A stretch of 64,000 nt of DNA. Source: SZUA-430 sp034440175. GTDB lineage: Bacteria; Pseudomonadota; Alphaproteobacteria; Micropepsales; Micropepsaceae. The stretch lies in the NCBI GenBank assembly GCA_034440175.1, contig JAWXBO010000003.1, forward strand, positions 1-64,000, written 5' to 3'. Below, in pieces: positions 41,145 to 48,956 of the stretch (position 1 is its first letter; every line of letters begins with the position of its first letter). The position numbers and the translations under genes are program-made. The notes beneath the pieces were generated by a model. That model did not search any database. It was given only the letters and a program-made list of their open reading frames with translations, and was not told where the DNA came from.

Positions 41145-41378
41145 CTAGTCGTCCCAGCTCGGCCGCTCGGTCAGATACTCGCACGCATAGTTCGCGTCTG
41201 CTTCGTTGGGCAGCAGGTCGGCCTTGCACGCATCCTCATCGGCATACGGCCCGCGCTCCACGACCGGCCCGTAGATCGTGTCGGCGATCTGATACCAGCC
41301 GGGCGACGTGAACGCCGGGGCGGCGAGCGCGGCGGTGGCTGTGAGGAGGAGGGACGAGAGGGCGAGGAGGATGCGCAT
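41145..41378 (-). CDS. Small secreted protein
   Basis: 77 residues with a signal peptide (MRILLALSSLLLTATAALA) and a mature part containing GWYQIADTIYGPVVERGPYADEDACKADL and a second Cys in YACEYL. This GWY...GPY...C...C pattern suggests a small disulfide-bonded periplasmic domain; I cannot name a family. The stop lies in the CTAG target site at the IS right end, so the insertion left the gene intact. Confidence 0.6.
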   Translation of the reverse strand: MRILLALSSLLLTATAALAAPAFTSPGWYQIADTIYGPVVERGPYADEDACKADLLPNEADANYACEYLTERPSWDD

Positions 41379-41440
41379 GGGGGTGGGCTCGGCGAGGGCG
41401 CGGTAGTCTATCGCGGCTCCCTCCGCCTTGCCATGTCGGC

Positions 41441-42013
41441 CTATGACCGGTGGTGCCGGCGGCGAACCAGCTTCCTGTAAGTGTCGTCGATGTGCTTGTT
41501 GAACTCGGTCGGGTAGCGGATGCCCGACTTGAAGTCCTTAAGGTTGCCTTGGTCCCATTGCGCGATGACGGCGTCGAGCGTGCTGACATGCGCGAAGTAG
41601 TCGAGAACCGCCTGCGGGATCTCGTTGTCTTCGATCAGGTCGCCGTGTTCGAGAAGCAGGCGTTCGATCTGTTTGTTGATCGGCATCAGCGTGTGTTTCA
41701 ACCAGACGCGCCAGGCGGCGTAGACCTCCTCCGTCGGTTCGACGCCTTTCCAGAACAGTTCCGGGCGATCGGGGAAGTACTTTTCTTTGAACGTACGGAA
41801 ACTGGTTTGGCCGGCGAAGCGCAGCATCCGCAACGGCCCGTAGAGATCGCCGAGTTGGCGGTTCAAGCGGTCGACCGCTTGGTTGTGGCGCGCCGTGTTC
41901 ACGCTCGAGCGGTAGGTGGACCAGTAGTTGACAATGCCGGCAGCGGCCGTCGTGCCGACAATCAAAAAGATGCTGTTGAGGTTTGTCAGGATGAAGTCGT
42001 AGACGCTTTGCAT
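41441..42013 (-). CDS. Membrane-anchored protein of unknown function (partner of the 719-residue gene)
   Basis: 190 residues. One N-terminal membrane segment (FILTNLNSIFLIVGTTAAAGIVNYW) is followed by a soluble, mostly helical part with RLNRQLGDLYGPLRMLRFAGQTSF and KHTLMPINKQIERLLLEHGDLIEDNEIPQAVLDYFAHVSTLDAVIAQW. The LYGPL...LMPIN pattern recalls small membrane proteins seen in many proteobacteria without assigned function. It lies 84 bp after the larger gene in the same direction. Confidence 0.7.
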   Translation of the reverse strand: MQSVYDFILTNLNSIFLIVGTTAAAGIVNYWSTYRSSVNTARHNQAVDRLNRQLGDLYGPLRMLRFAGQTSFRTFKEKYFPDRPELFWKGVEPTEEVYAAWRVWLKHTLMPINKQIERLLLEHGDLIEDNEIPQAVLDYFAHVSTLDAVIAQWDQGNLKDFKSGIRYPTEFNKHIDDTYRKLVRRRHHRS

Positions 42014-42097
42014 TCAGTCCCCCTGCAGTCATGGCGCGGCGCCGGTGGGGCGCCGATGTTTTGAGCGCGGTCGAGGGGGCGACCGGATGTCGTCGGG

Positions 42098-44257
42098 CTA
42101 TTCGTTCAATTTTCTCTTTCGCTTGAGCCACGGCCGGATGATCGACCGCCAAATCAGCAATGCGGAAAAAATTGTCAGAAACGGAACCAGCGCGATCGCG
42201 ATCCAATCCTTCCACGTGGCAGTGCTGATGTCGGCTGGCAGTGTCGCAACGATCTGAACAAGCAGAGTGAACACGGTGACGGCCAGCCCCATGTCGATAC
42301 CTTGCCAATTGTAGGCAAGCTGCTTCAGTGTTTGCGTGTTATTTTCAGTGGCTTCCGTCTCGACGATCAGGGCGCTGGTTTGGATCATGTCGGTGACCGA
42401 TTGCAGGCGTTCGCGCAACGAGCGCAGGCGATCGCCGGTGCTGTGGATCGATTCAAAGGTGGGCGCGAGGCCGCGGTCGACGAATTGATCGTACGTCGTC
42501 CATGTCGGGATGTTGTCGATGTTCATCGTGCCGAGCAGGCGGCGAAACTCGCCGATGAAATGCTTGGCGCGGTTGATGGCATAGAGCAGACGCCCCGATC
42601 CGCCCTGGCCGATACCGTCGAGGTCAGCGCCGAGCTCGATCAGCTTGAACTCGGTGTGGTGGATCAGTTTGTTGAGCGCGCGGATGCGGCGGTCCTTGAT
42701 GATTTGTGTTTCGCGGTCGTCGTACTCTTCCTCGCTAATCGGGTGGAGGCTGTCGATCACGCGCCGCTCTTTGCTCCACTTCGTGAGGATGCCGTCCAGT
42801 TGGTCGCCGATGAGGCGGATGTGGATACCGGCGTTGCGGACTGTGGCCCAATTCCTGAGCGCATAAAGGCGCATCGTTCCGACGGCGTTGGTGCGCTCGA
42901 CGAGGCGGCCGATTTGTTGGCGGTGCGGTTTTCCTTTGGTGAGGAAAAGCTGTTGTACGGGCGCGTGCAGGCCGCGCGGCGAGTTGTCGATCGGCGGGAC
43001 AGCACCGCCGGGAACGATGGCGGCAGGGTTGTCGGCTTCGTCGCGTTCGGCGGTTTCGATACGCGAGCCCAGCGAGGTGACGAACAGCGCGCGCCAGCCG
43101 AACACGCCGCAGGCGACGAAGTCGCGATCGTCGGCGCCGGGTGAGATGCGGCGGATGAAGGGCCAGTGCGCCTTCAGAACCGTGTTGGGTTCGCCGCTTT
43201 TGTGATCGAAGGTCTCGAACAAGCCGATGCCGGTGCTTGCCGTTCCGTGAGGCGCGGCCGCGAGCCCGATCTTGCGCCTCAAGTTTGCGGCAGCGAGGCT
43301 GCGCTCTTCGCCGGCGGGTGTCGGCAGGCCGTCGGTCGCGATCACGAGCGTGCGGAAGCTTGCGAAGACTTCGCTGACTGTGGACTGCGCGTGCGCGTCG
43401 AGCGAGATCAAGGCGCCGAAGCCGAACGCGGCGGCGAAGTCCTGCCAGATCTCGTCGTAGCAGTAGTTCGCGGCGGCAAGCAGGCGCCGGCCATCCTCGG
43501 CGGTGACGCCCGCTTCGGGGATGCGATCGAGCTCGACCTGGCCGCCGGCGACTTGCCGGTCGCAAATCGACTTGACGGACTCGACGTGTTCGAAGATCGC
43601 GCGCCGGCGCTTGCCGGGCGCGTTTTGCGCGCTCGTAACGCGCCGTTCGTCCCACGGTTTGCCCGCGTCGAGGTAGAACAAAAGCGTGGCGTGGTCGAGA
43701 TGGGTCTGCGCCTGTACGCGGATCCGCAAGTCGCCGGGCGCGGGGGACGCTTGCGAGGTGTTCAATGTGGTGCGCCCGGCCGAGTCCTGCCACCATATCG
43801 TGAAAGTCAGCGATTGGGGCTCGCAGATCTCGAAAGCGTGCACGTTGGCGGCCGCTAGTTTCGGGCGATCGACGATCAGCTTGCGCAACGTCGTTCCGGC
43901 CACGCGGCCGTGTTGTTGCAACGCGGCCAGGACGGTTCCGAGTTCATTGAAGAACTCGCGGTTGTTGGCTTCGTAGATTTCGCGGCGGCGATCGAGCTTC
44001 AGGTTCGGGTCGTCGGTGCGCGGATCGAGATCGCCGCCGATCGCCTTGGGCCAGATGCCGAGATGCCAAACGAGCGTCGGCGTGCCGAATGACGGCGGCG
44101 GGCGCTGGTGGCCTTCGTCGAGAATTTCGGAATAGGAGCCCGAATAGGGCCAAACCGCATCCCGCGCGGACGACGGCGTGCCGGCGCGCGCGGCGGCACG
44201 CTGCGGTGCAGCGGGAGCAGGCGCGTTGCGCGCGAAGACGCTGAAGGGGGAGCGCAT
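42098..44257 (-). CDS. Large protein of unknown function with two C-terminal membrane helices
   Basis: 719 residues. There is no signal peptide at the N-terminus, which begins with an Ala/Pro-rich linker. The middle contains several long helices, probably coiled-coil (about 480-650: ERRVIDSLHPISEEEYDDRETQIIKDRRIRALNKLIHHTEFKLIELG). Two membrane helices lie at 655-675 and 687-705, with a Lys/Arg-rich tail (RPWLKRKRKLNE). The coiled-coil plus two terminal helices resembles CorA-like topology, but no GMN motif is present and I do not claim a transporter. It is the first gene of a leftward pair with the 190-residue membrane protein and sits behind a near-perfect palindrome. Confidence 0.7.
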   Translation of the reverse strand: MRSPFSVFARNAPAPAAPQRAAARAGTPSSARDAVWPYSGSYSEILDEGHQRPPPSFGTPTLVWHLGIWPKAIGGDLDPRTDDPNLKLDRRREIYEANNREFFNELGTVLAALQQHGRVAGTTLRKLIVDRPKLAAANVHAFEICEPQSLTFTIWWQDSAGRTTLNTSQASPAPGDLRIRVQAQTHLDHATLLFYLDAGKPWDERRVTSAQNAPGKRRRAIFEHVESVKSICDRQVAGGQVELDRIPEAGVTAEDGRRLLAAANYCYDEIWQDFAAAFGFGALISLDAHAQSTVSEVFASFRTLVIATDGLPTPAGEERSLAAANLRRKIGLAAAPHGTASTGIGLFETFDHKSGEPNTVLKAHWPFIRRISPGADDRDFVACGVFGWRALFVTSLGSRIETAERDEADNPAAIVPGGAVPPIDNSPRGLHAPVQQLFLTKGKPHRQQIGRLVERTNAVGTMRLYALRNWATVRNAGIHIRLIGDQLDGILTKWSKERRVIDSLHPISEEEYDDRETQIIKDRRIRALNKLIHHTEFKLIELGADLDGIGQGGSGRLLYAINRAKHFIGEFRRLLGTMNIDNIPTWTTYDQFVDRGLAPTFESIHSTGDRLRSLRERLQSVTDMIQTSALIVETEATENNTQTLKQLAYNWQGIDMGLAVTVFTLLVQIVATLPADISTATWKDWIAIALVPFLTIFSALLIWRSIIRPWLKRKRKLNE

Positions 44258-44264
44258 GTGTATT

Positions 44265-44286
44265 CAATCCAATCGCGATCGGATTG
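44265..44286. promoter_or_regulatory. Near-perfect palindrome before the 719-residue gene
   Basis: CAATCCAATCG-CGATCGGATTG: 22 bp with a single mismatched pair, 8 bp upstream of the start codon. The position would overlap ribosome binding or promoter-proximal contacts. The gap to 44638 otherwise holds no gene I can support. Confidence 0.4.
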
Positions 44287-44638
44287 TGCACATCGTTGCG
44301 TGCCGATCACGTGTGCGCGCGCACGGCAGGGGCGAATTAGGCTTCGTGTGGCACGGGAGCGACGGTTCGCTACATGTGTTTTCCCGTGTATCCGCTGGAG
44401 TTGTGCACCGTGCCACAGGACTCTCCTAAAAGAGGTAACCTCGTGGGAGCGAGATTATTTTGCATTGCAGCGGATCGTCTTTGTTTCGTAGTTGTTCGAG
44501 AGTGAACCATGCGGCGTTGCGCTATTCATGCAATCGCCGTCGGCAAAATCATTGCACGACCTTTCACTCGTGTGCTTCCTGGTCCAGTATCTGGAAAATT
44601 GAACGACGCAGAGGTCCGGTCCAGGGCGAGCGGGCTTC

Positions 44639-46060
44639 GTGCGCGGCAGGCGGTGCGCGCGTAATGTTGCGTGTGCGCCGCGGGTGGGGGCTCGATCAGT
44701 GCTTTACTATAGGACACCGCGAGAGCGCCGAGAGAAAGAGGCGTTCGTCAAGGCAAACACCGCGAAGGTTGGGTTCTGGTACCGCATTTGGTTGCGCGTC
44801 GCGGTGCGGCGCTCGATTAGAACGGGCGGCGAGTCCCATTCGAAGTTCAAGCGGGTGTATGGGTTGGTGAGTCCCGAGTTCAAACTGGGTCCAAGATTCA
44901 GCAAGACCTTCGGCAAACACCCGAGCCGGTTCGGCGACGATGTCGCTCATTTCGGGTTGCAAGGTAAGTTGGGCGAGCGGTTGACGCAGTTCAAAGAGGG
45001 TTTGACGAGCGCGCCGTTTTTGGTGATCCGCGATCTTTTGCCGATCTGTCATTTGCCGACGATTTATTCGGCGAAGATGACCAGTCCGAAATTCAATCAC
45101 GGCAAGCCGCGGATGACCCGTCAGAAGTGGTATCTGAAGAAGTCATACTACGACCTGATCGGATCGGGCCTTCTGTCGGAGTTGGGCGCTCATCATAGGT
45201 CGCGGACGTTCACGGAAGAGGCCGCCTACCGCGACTATTTCACGGCGCCGGGCGCGGAGGTCGACCAGTTCGCGCGCGACGAAGACGTGCCGCGGCGCTG
45301 GCGGCAAGCGGTCCCCGAGTTCGCGCTCGTCGACGAGCCGTCGGCGACGTCGGGCGCGGTGACGGCGCGCTATGCCGTCTATTTTTGCGTCGAGAATCCG
45401 ATCCAAGATCCGTTTTGGGTCTTGCCGGTGCATCATGTGATCGATGCGCTGAGCGAGAGCGAGCGCGCCATGTTGCGCCACGTTGCCTACGAGTTTTTCG
45501 ATCACTGGAACGACGATCTGTCGTCGCGCGGGCTTTCATCGATCCAAAAGATCCTCGGCGGCGAGAAGGTGAAACTGACGCCGGGCCAGAACCAGCACTA
45601 CAACAAATGGATGTCGTTCGACGCGAACCGGCTCAATCTGGAAAGCGGCAAAACGCAACAGGAAGAGCGCGCCGCCGTCGGATCTCTGCACCGCACGCTC
45701 ATGGCGGTGGCCGAAGAGCATGCTGTCCCGATCATGTTGAAGGCGGGCGACGTTCTTGTGGTGGACAATTACCGCACGTTGATCCGTCGGACCGAACTCG
45801 GATTCCGATCGTTCAACGCGTGGACGTTGGGGCGCCCCGCGGTGCGTTGGCTGCGCATGTATTGCGGATTCCCGCCGACGCCGACAAGCGCGCGCGCAAG
45901 CGCCGGCGGAGAGACCGTGCATCTGGCGGCGGGCGGTGCGGGCGGTGATGTGCTTTATGTTGGCAAGGCCGCCAATCTGAAGAAAAGGGTTCAGGCCTAT
46001 ACGAAACCTTTTGATCAGCCGGGGACGATTGAGTGGGGTCGGGAGAGAAATCGAACCTGA
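44639..46060 (+). CDS. Dioxygenase-like ORF with a uvrC fragment at its C-terminus (chimeric)
   Basis: 473 codons open, with start uncertain (44639 is the furthest ATG; several internal starts exist). The body resembles Fe/2OG dioxygenase-type proteins near its end (KAGDVLVVDNYRTLIRRTELGFRSFNAW, then RWLRMYCG), though the usual HxD and HGR residues are not clear. The last 35 or so residues, GGDVLYVGKAANLKKRVQAYTKP, are the GIY-YIG opening of UvrC, so the ORF was joined to a uvrC fragment. The stop lies in the GACCCC arm of an inverted repeat. Function is unknown; it is likely a rearrangement product. Confidence 0.5.
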   Translation: MRGRRCARNVACAPRVGARSVLYYRTPRERREKEAFVKANTAKVGFWYRIWLRVAVRRSIRTGGESHSKFKRVYGLVSPEFKLGPRFSKTFGKHPSRFGDDVAHFGLQGKLGERLTQFKEGLTSAPFLVIRDLLPICHLPTIYSAKMTSPKFNHGKPRMTRQKWYLKKSYYDLIGSGLLSELGAHHRSRTFTEEAAYRDYFTAPGAEVDQFARDEDVPRRWRQAVPEFALVDEPSATSGAVTARYAVYFCVENPIQDPFWVLPVHHVIDALSESERAMLRHVAYEFFDHWNDDLSSRGLSSIQKILGGEKVKLTPGQNQHYNKWMSFDANRLNLESGKTQQEERAAVGSLHRTLMAVAEEHAVPIMLKAGDVLVVDNYRTLIRRTELGFRSFNAWTLGRPAVRWLRMYCGFPPTPTSARASAGGETVHLAAGGAGGDVLYVGKAANLKKRVQAYTKPFDQPGTIEWGRERNRT

Positions 46061-46117
46061 CCCCAAATACCACAAGGCGAGTACCAAAAAAAGCCGACTG
46101 AAAAACATATAGCGTCC
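46035..46117. repeat. Island-edge repeat (GGGGTC...GACCCC and TATAGCGTCC)
   Basis: GGGGTC (46035-46040) pairs with GACCCC (46059-46064). CTGACCCC at 46057 and TATAGCGTCC at 46108 are the same two words found in both aguB repeat units at 31514/31582 and 31812/31892. The stretch to 46246 holds no gene. Confidence 0.5.
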
Positions 46118-46246
46118 GTATCACCTGTCCGTTCAAAAAAGTGAAGCTTTCCGCGCAGAAAATTGGAAATTCGACCTGGAATCTGTCACCTAAAAAATGG
46201 TCTGTGTCACATTGAGTGTCACGCGAGTCTGAGTTCCGGCACGTCT

Positions 46247-47500
46247 TCAGAGCGAGCGGCCTTTTTTGATCGCGGTCGAGCCGAATTTGGCGCGGACTTT
46301 GTCCATGGCGTGTTCGGCGGCGTCGCGGCGGGTGCCCTGGGTGTCGATGAGGTCGGCCTCGTCGCACTGAGATGCGGGAACGATGTCGGCGAGGCCGACA
46401 CCGATCAGGCGGTAGCGGTTGCCGTGGGTTTCGGCTGCGAGAAGGCTCGAACCTGTTTCGAAGAGGCGGCGGGCCAGTTGCGTGGGACGGTCAAGGGTGT
46501 GACGGCGGGTTAAGATTTTGAAGTCTGAAGTTTTTAGTTTGAGTTGAACTACTTTGCCGCCGAGTTCTGACGCCTTGGCGCGGGAGGACACTTTCTCGCA
46601 CAGGCGCCAGAGAATTTCGGAGAGTATGCCGGCGGCGGCGGTGTCGGTTTCAAGTGTGGTTTCGGCGGAGATGCCTTTGGCGGGCGTGCCAAGCTCGATG
46701 GCTCTGGTGTCGTCGGCATTTGACAGGCGCCAGATCCGGAGGCCGCTGGCGCCGAAGCGGGCGGTGAGGTCGTTTGGGTTGCGGCGGCGGGCATCGCCGA
46801 TGGTGAATATCCCCTCGCGGGCCAGGGATTGGGCGAAAGCTTTGCCGACGCCGGGCAGGAGAGTGACGGGGCGTGGCGCTAAAAAGTCCAGGGCTTCGGC
46901 GCGGCCGATAACTTTGAAGCCACGGGGCTTGTCGAGGTCGGAGGCGATTTTGGCGAGGAATTTGTTGAAGCTGAGGCCAACAGAGACGGTGATGTGGAGT
47001 TCGTCTTCGATGCGTTTCGCGAGGCGAGCGAGAGTTTGGGCGGGTGTGGATTTATGCAAGCGCTCGGTGCCGGTGAGGTCCAGGAAGGCTTCGTCGAGCG
47101 AAAGGGATTCAACGAGCGGTGTGGTCTCTTGCATCAGGCGTTTGACGTCGCGGCTGACGGTTGCGTATTTGTGCATGTCGGGGCGCACGACGACTGCGTC
47201 CGGGCAGGCGGCCAAGGCTTTGAACATCGGCATCGCGGACTTCACACCGAAAGTGCGGGCGATGTAGCAGGCGGTGGAGACGACACCGCGTTTGCCGCCA
47301 CCGATGATGACCGGCTTGTCGGCGATCGAAGGGTCGTCGCGCTTTTCGATGGAGGCATAAAAGGCATCGCAATCGATGTGAGCGATGGCGAGGTGGTTGA
47401 GTTCCGGGTGGTTCGTCAGGCGCGGGCTTCTGCAGGCGGGGCAGCGTTTCGGTGATGCCTCATCGAAGAGTTTCATGCACTCGCGGCAGAGCACGCCCAT
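46247..47500 (-). CDS. dinB: DNA polymerase IV (Y family) with N-terminal zinc ribbon
   Basis: 417 residues. CRECMKLF...CPAC (C5, C8, C20, C23) precedes the polymerase and is typical of alphaproteobacterial DinB. The polymerase has IAHIDCDAFYASIEKRDDPSIADKPVIIGG and ESLSLDEAFLDLTG (catalytic Asp-Glu), then VSVGLSFNKFLAKIASDLDKPRGF and a LLPGVGK helix-hairpin-helix. The C-terminal little-finger domain is present; the clamp-binding tail is not clear. The start lies 1 bp after the HAD gene stop, and the pair plus DUF3572 forms one operon. Confidence 0.95.
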   Translation of the reverse strand: MGVLCRECMKLFDEASPKRCPACRSPRLTNHPELNHLAIAHIDCDAFYASIEKRDDPSIADKPVIIGGGKRGVVSTACYIARTFGVKSAMPMFKALAACPDAVVVRPDMHKYATVSRDVKRLMQETTPLVESLSLDEAFLDLTGTERLHKSTPAQTLARLAKRIEDELHITVSVGLSFNKFLAKIASDLDKPRGFKVIGRAEALDFLAPRPVTLLPGVGKAFAQSLAREGIFTIGDARRRNPNDLTARFGASGLRIWRLSNADDTRAIELGTPAKGISAETTLETDTAAAGILSEILWRLCEKVSSRAKASELGGKVVQLKLKTSDFKILTRRHTLDRPTQLARRLFETGSSLLAAETHGNRYRLIGVGLADIVPASQCDEADLIDTQGTRRDAAEHAMDKVRAKFGSTAIKKGRSL

Positions 47501-47501
47501 G

Positions 47502-48125
47502 TCAGCCCGTTCGAATTACTGAGGTGATCCAATCCTGCGCTGTGGGCCAATCGTCAATCCGGCGATGTGCATCCGGACAGTGTGGGACCAGTTTGGCCAG
47601 ACGCGGATCGGCGACAAAGTGCAGGCGGTGGACGTGCGGGGTTTCGGTGGCGACTGAGGTCAAGTGCGGCGGCAGGTCGTCGATGAAGACTACCGGTTGG
47701 TGAAAGCCTTCGATGAGGTCTTTGATGACGATGCCTTTGGGTCCACGGCCCGCAATCACCGGGTAGGGCATGTTGTGGCGCGTGAGGTTTTCGATGCGGG
47801 CGTTGCGCGATGTTTCGGGCAGGTTGGAGAGGACCAGGATTTGCGCCTCCCTGCTCAAATTCGCAAGTGCGGCTGGGGCTCCCGCAACCGGTTGAAGGTG
47901 CGGGGTTTGCGTCGCGAAGAACTGGCCGAAGAGTTCGGTCACGCGCTCGTCGGCGATACGCTCTTTCGTGATCTGGTCGCGGACGTTGCCGTGGATTCGA
48001 TATGACGAGAAGTCGTGGAAGTAACCGAGCGTATGCAAAAAGTCTTCGAGGCCTGTCATGAACTGCAGCAGAACTTCATCGGCATCACAAATGATGAGGG
48101 GTCTGGCGGGATCGAGTATTACCAT
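47502..48125 (-). CDS. HAD-superfamily hydrolase-like protein
   Basis: 207 residues. The N-terminus has a HAD-like ICDADEVLLQFM where the nucleophile/acid pair would be DxD, motif II is LVLSNLPE, and motif IV is VFIDDLPPHLTS. It may act as a small-molecule phosphatase, but the substrate is unknown. It overlaps the DUF3572 gene by 7 bp and is followed directly by dinB, so these three are one transcript. Confidence 0.75.
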   Translation of the reverse strand: MVILDPARPLIICDADEVLLQFMTGLEDFLHTLGYFHDFSSYRIHGNVRDQITKERIADERVTELFGQFFATQTPHLQPVAGAPAALANLSREAQILVLSNLPETSRNARIENLTRHNMPYPVIAGRGPKGIVIKDLIEGFHQPVVFIDDLPPHLTSVATETPHVHRLHFVADPRLAKLVPHCPDAHRRIDDWPTAQDWITSVIRTG

Positions 48126-48394
48126 GAGGATGAGCCGTGCGGGTCGAGCGCGGTGCAGGCCTGCAGGAGGGTGCCGGGCTTCAGTTTTTCTTCTTCGGAG
48201 AATTCTTTGGCGAGCGATTCTTCGCTGGCGAGGTGGTTCAAGACGGCTGAGAGAATCGCTGAGTCGCCGGTTCCTTCCAGCAAATCGATGCCGTCAAGTC
48301 CGCTGGCGGTTAAGAAACGCTGAAGGTCTTCGGGGCGGTTGGCCAGGAATATCAGGGCGCGTTCAGAGATTTCGATGGCAAACTCTCGCTTCAT
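48119..48394 (-). CDS. DUF3572 family protein
   Basis: 91 residues from MKREFAIEISERALIFLANRPEDLQRFLTASGLDGIDL, followed by AILSAVLNHLASEE. This is the DUF3572 layout found only in alphaproteobacteria; function unknown. The frame is open upstream, but 48394 is where homology starts. It sits beside divK, divergently, and heads the HAD-dinB transcript; the shared upstream region at 48395-48569 should contain both promoters. Confidence 0.85.
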   Translation of the reverse strand: MKREFAIEISERALIFLANRPEDLQRFLTASGLDGIDLLEGTGDSAILSAVLNHLASEESLAKEFSEEEKLKPGTLLQACTALDPHGSSSW

Positions 48395-48569
48395 GGCCGT
48401 CAGTGTTCCATATTGAGAAAACTGTGTTGTAAAACTTGTTGGTCTTTCTGGTATTCCGAAAAGCTTATTTAACATTGTTCAGGTGAAATATGGTGCGAAA
48501 AAAATGTACCCCATATTGGGGGCGCAGATGACAGAGACAGGGCCGAAAAGACCTCGTCTGGAGAACACC

Positions 48570-48944
48570 ATGGATGCCAGTGCCAAGACTGTTCTGATCG
48601 TGGAAGACAATGAGCTCAATATGAAGCTCTTCCACGACCTGCTTGATGCGCATGGCTACCGGACGATCCAAACCAGGGACGGTTTGGAGGCGCTGGATCT
48701 GGCCCGCAAGCATGTTCCGGACCTTATCCTGATGGATATCCAGTTGCCGGAAGTGTCGGGGCTGGAGGTGACGAAGTGGCTCAAGGAAGATGAAAAGCTG
48801 AAAGCAATTCCCGTGATCGCGGTCACTGCATTTGCCATGAAAGGCGATGAAGAGAAGATCCGGCAGGGTGGGTGTGAGGCGTATATTTCCAAGCCCATAT
48901 CAGTGATGCATTTTCTCGAGACGATCCGCAAGTTTCTGCACTAA
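48570..48944 (+). CDS. divK: Single-domain response regulator DivK
   Basis: 124 residues, a receiver domain alone. The acidic pair is in VLIVEDNELN, the phosphorylated Asp56 in LILMDIQLP, the Thr in AVTAFAMKG and Lys in YISKPI. DivK controls the CtrA cell-cycle pathway through DivJ/PleC/DivL in alphaproteobacteria. The frame is open further upstream, but GGAGA precedes 48570 and homology starts there. pleD follows after 12 bp, the conserved divK-pleD operon. Confidence 0.96.
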   Translation: MDASAKTVLIVEDNELNMKLFHDLLDAHGYRTIQTRDGLEALDLARKHVPDLILMDIQLPEVSGLEVTKWLKEDEKLKAIPVIAVTAFAMKGDEEKIRQGGCEAYISKPISVMHFLETIRKFLH

Positions 48945-48956
48945 CGAGTTTCTTCC

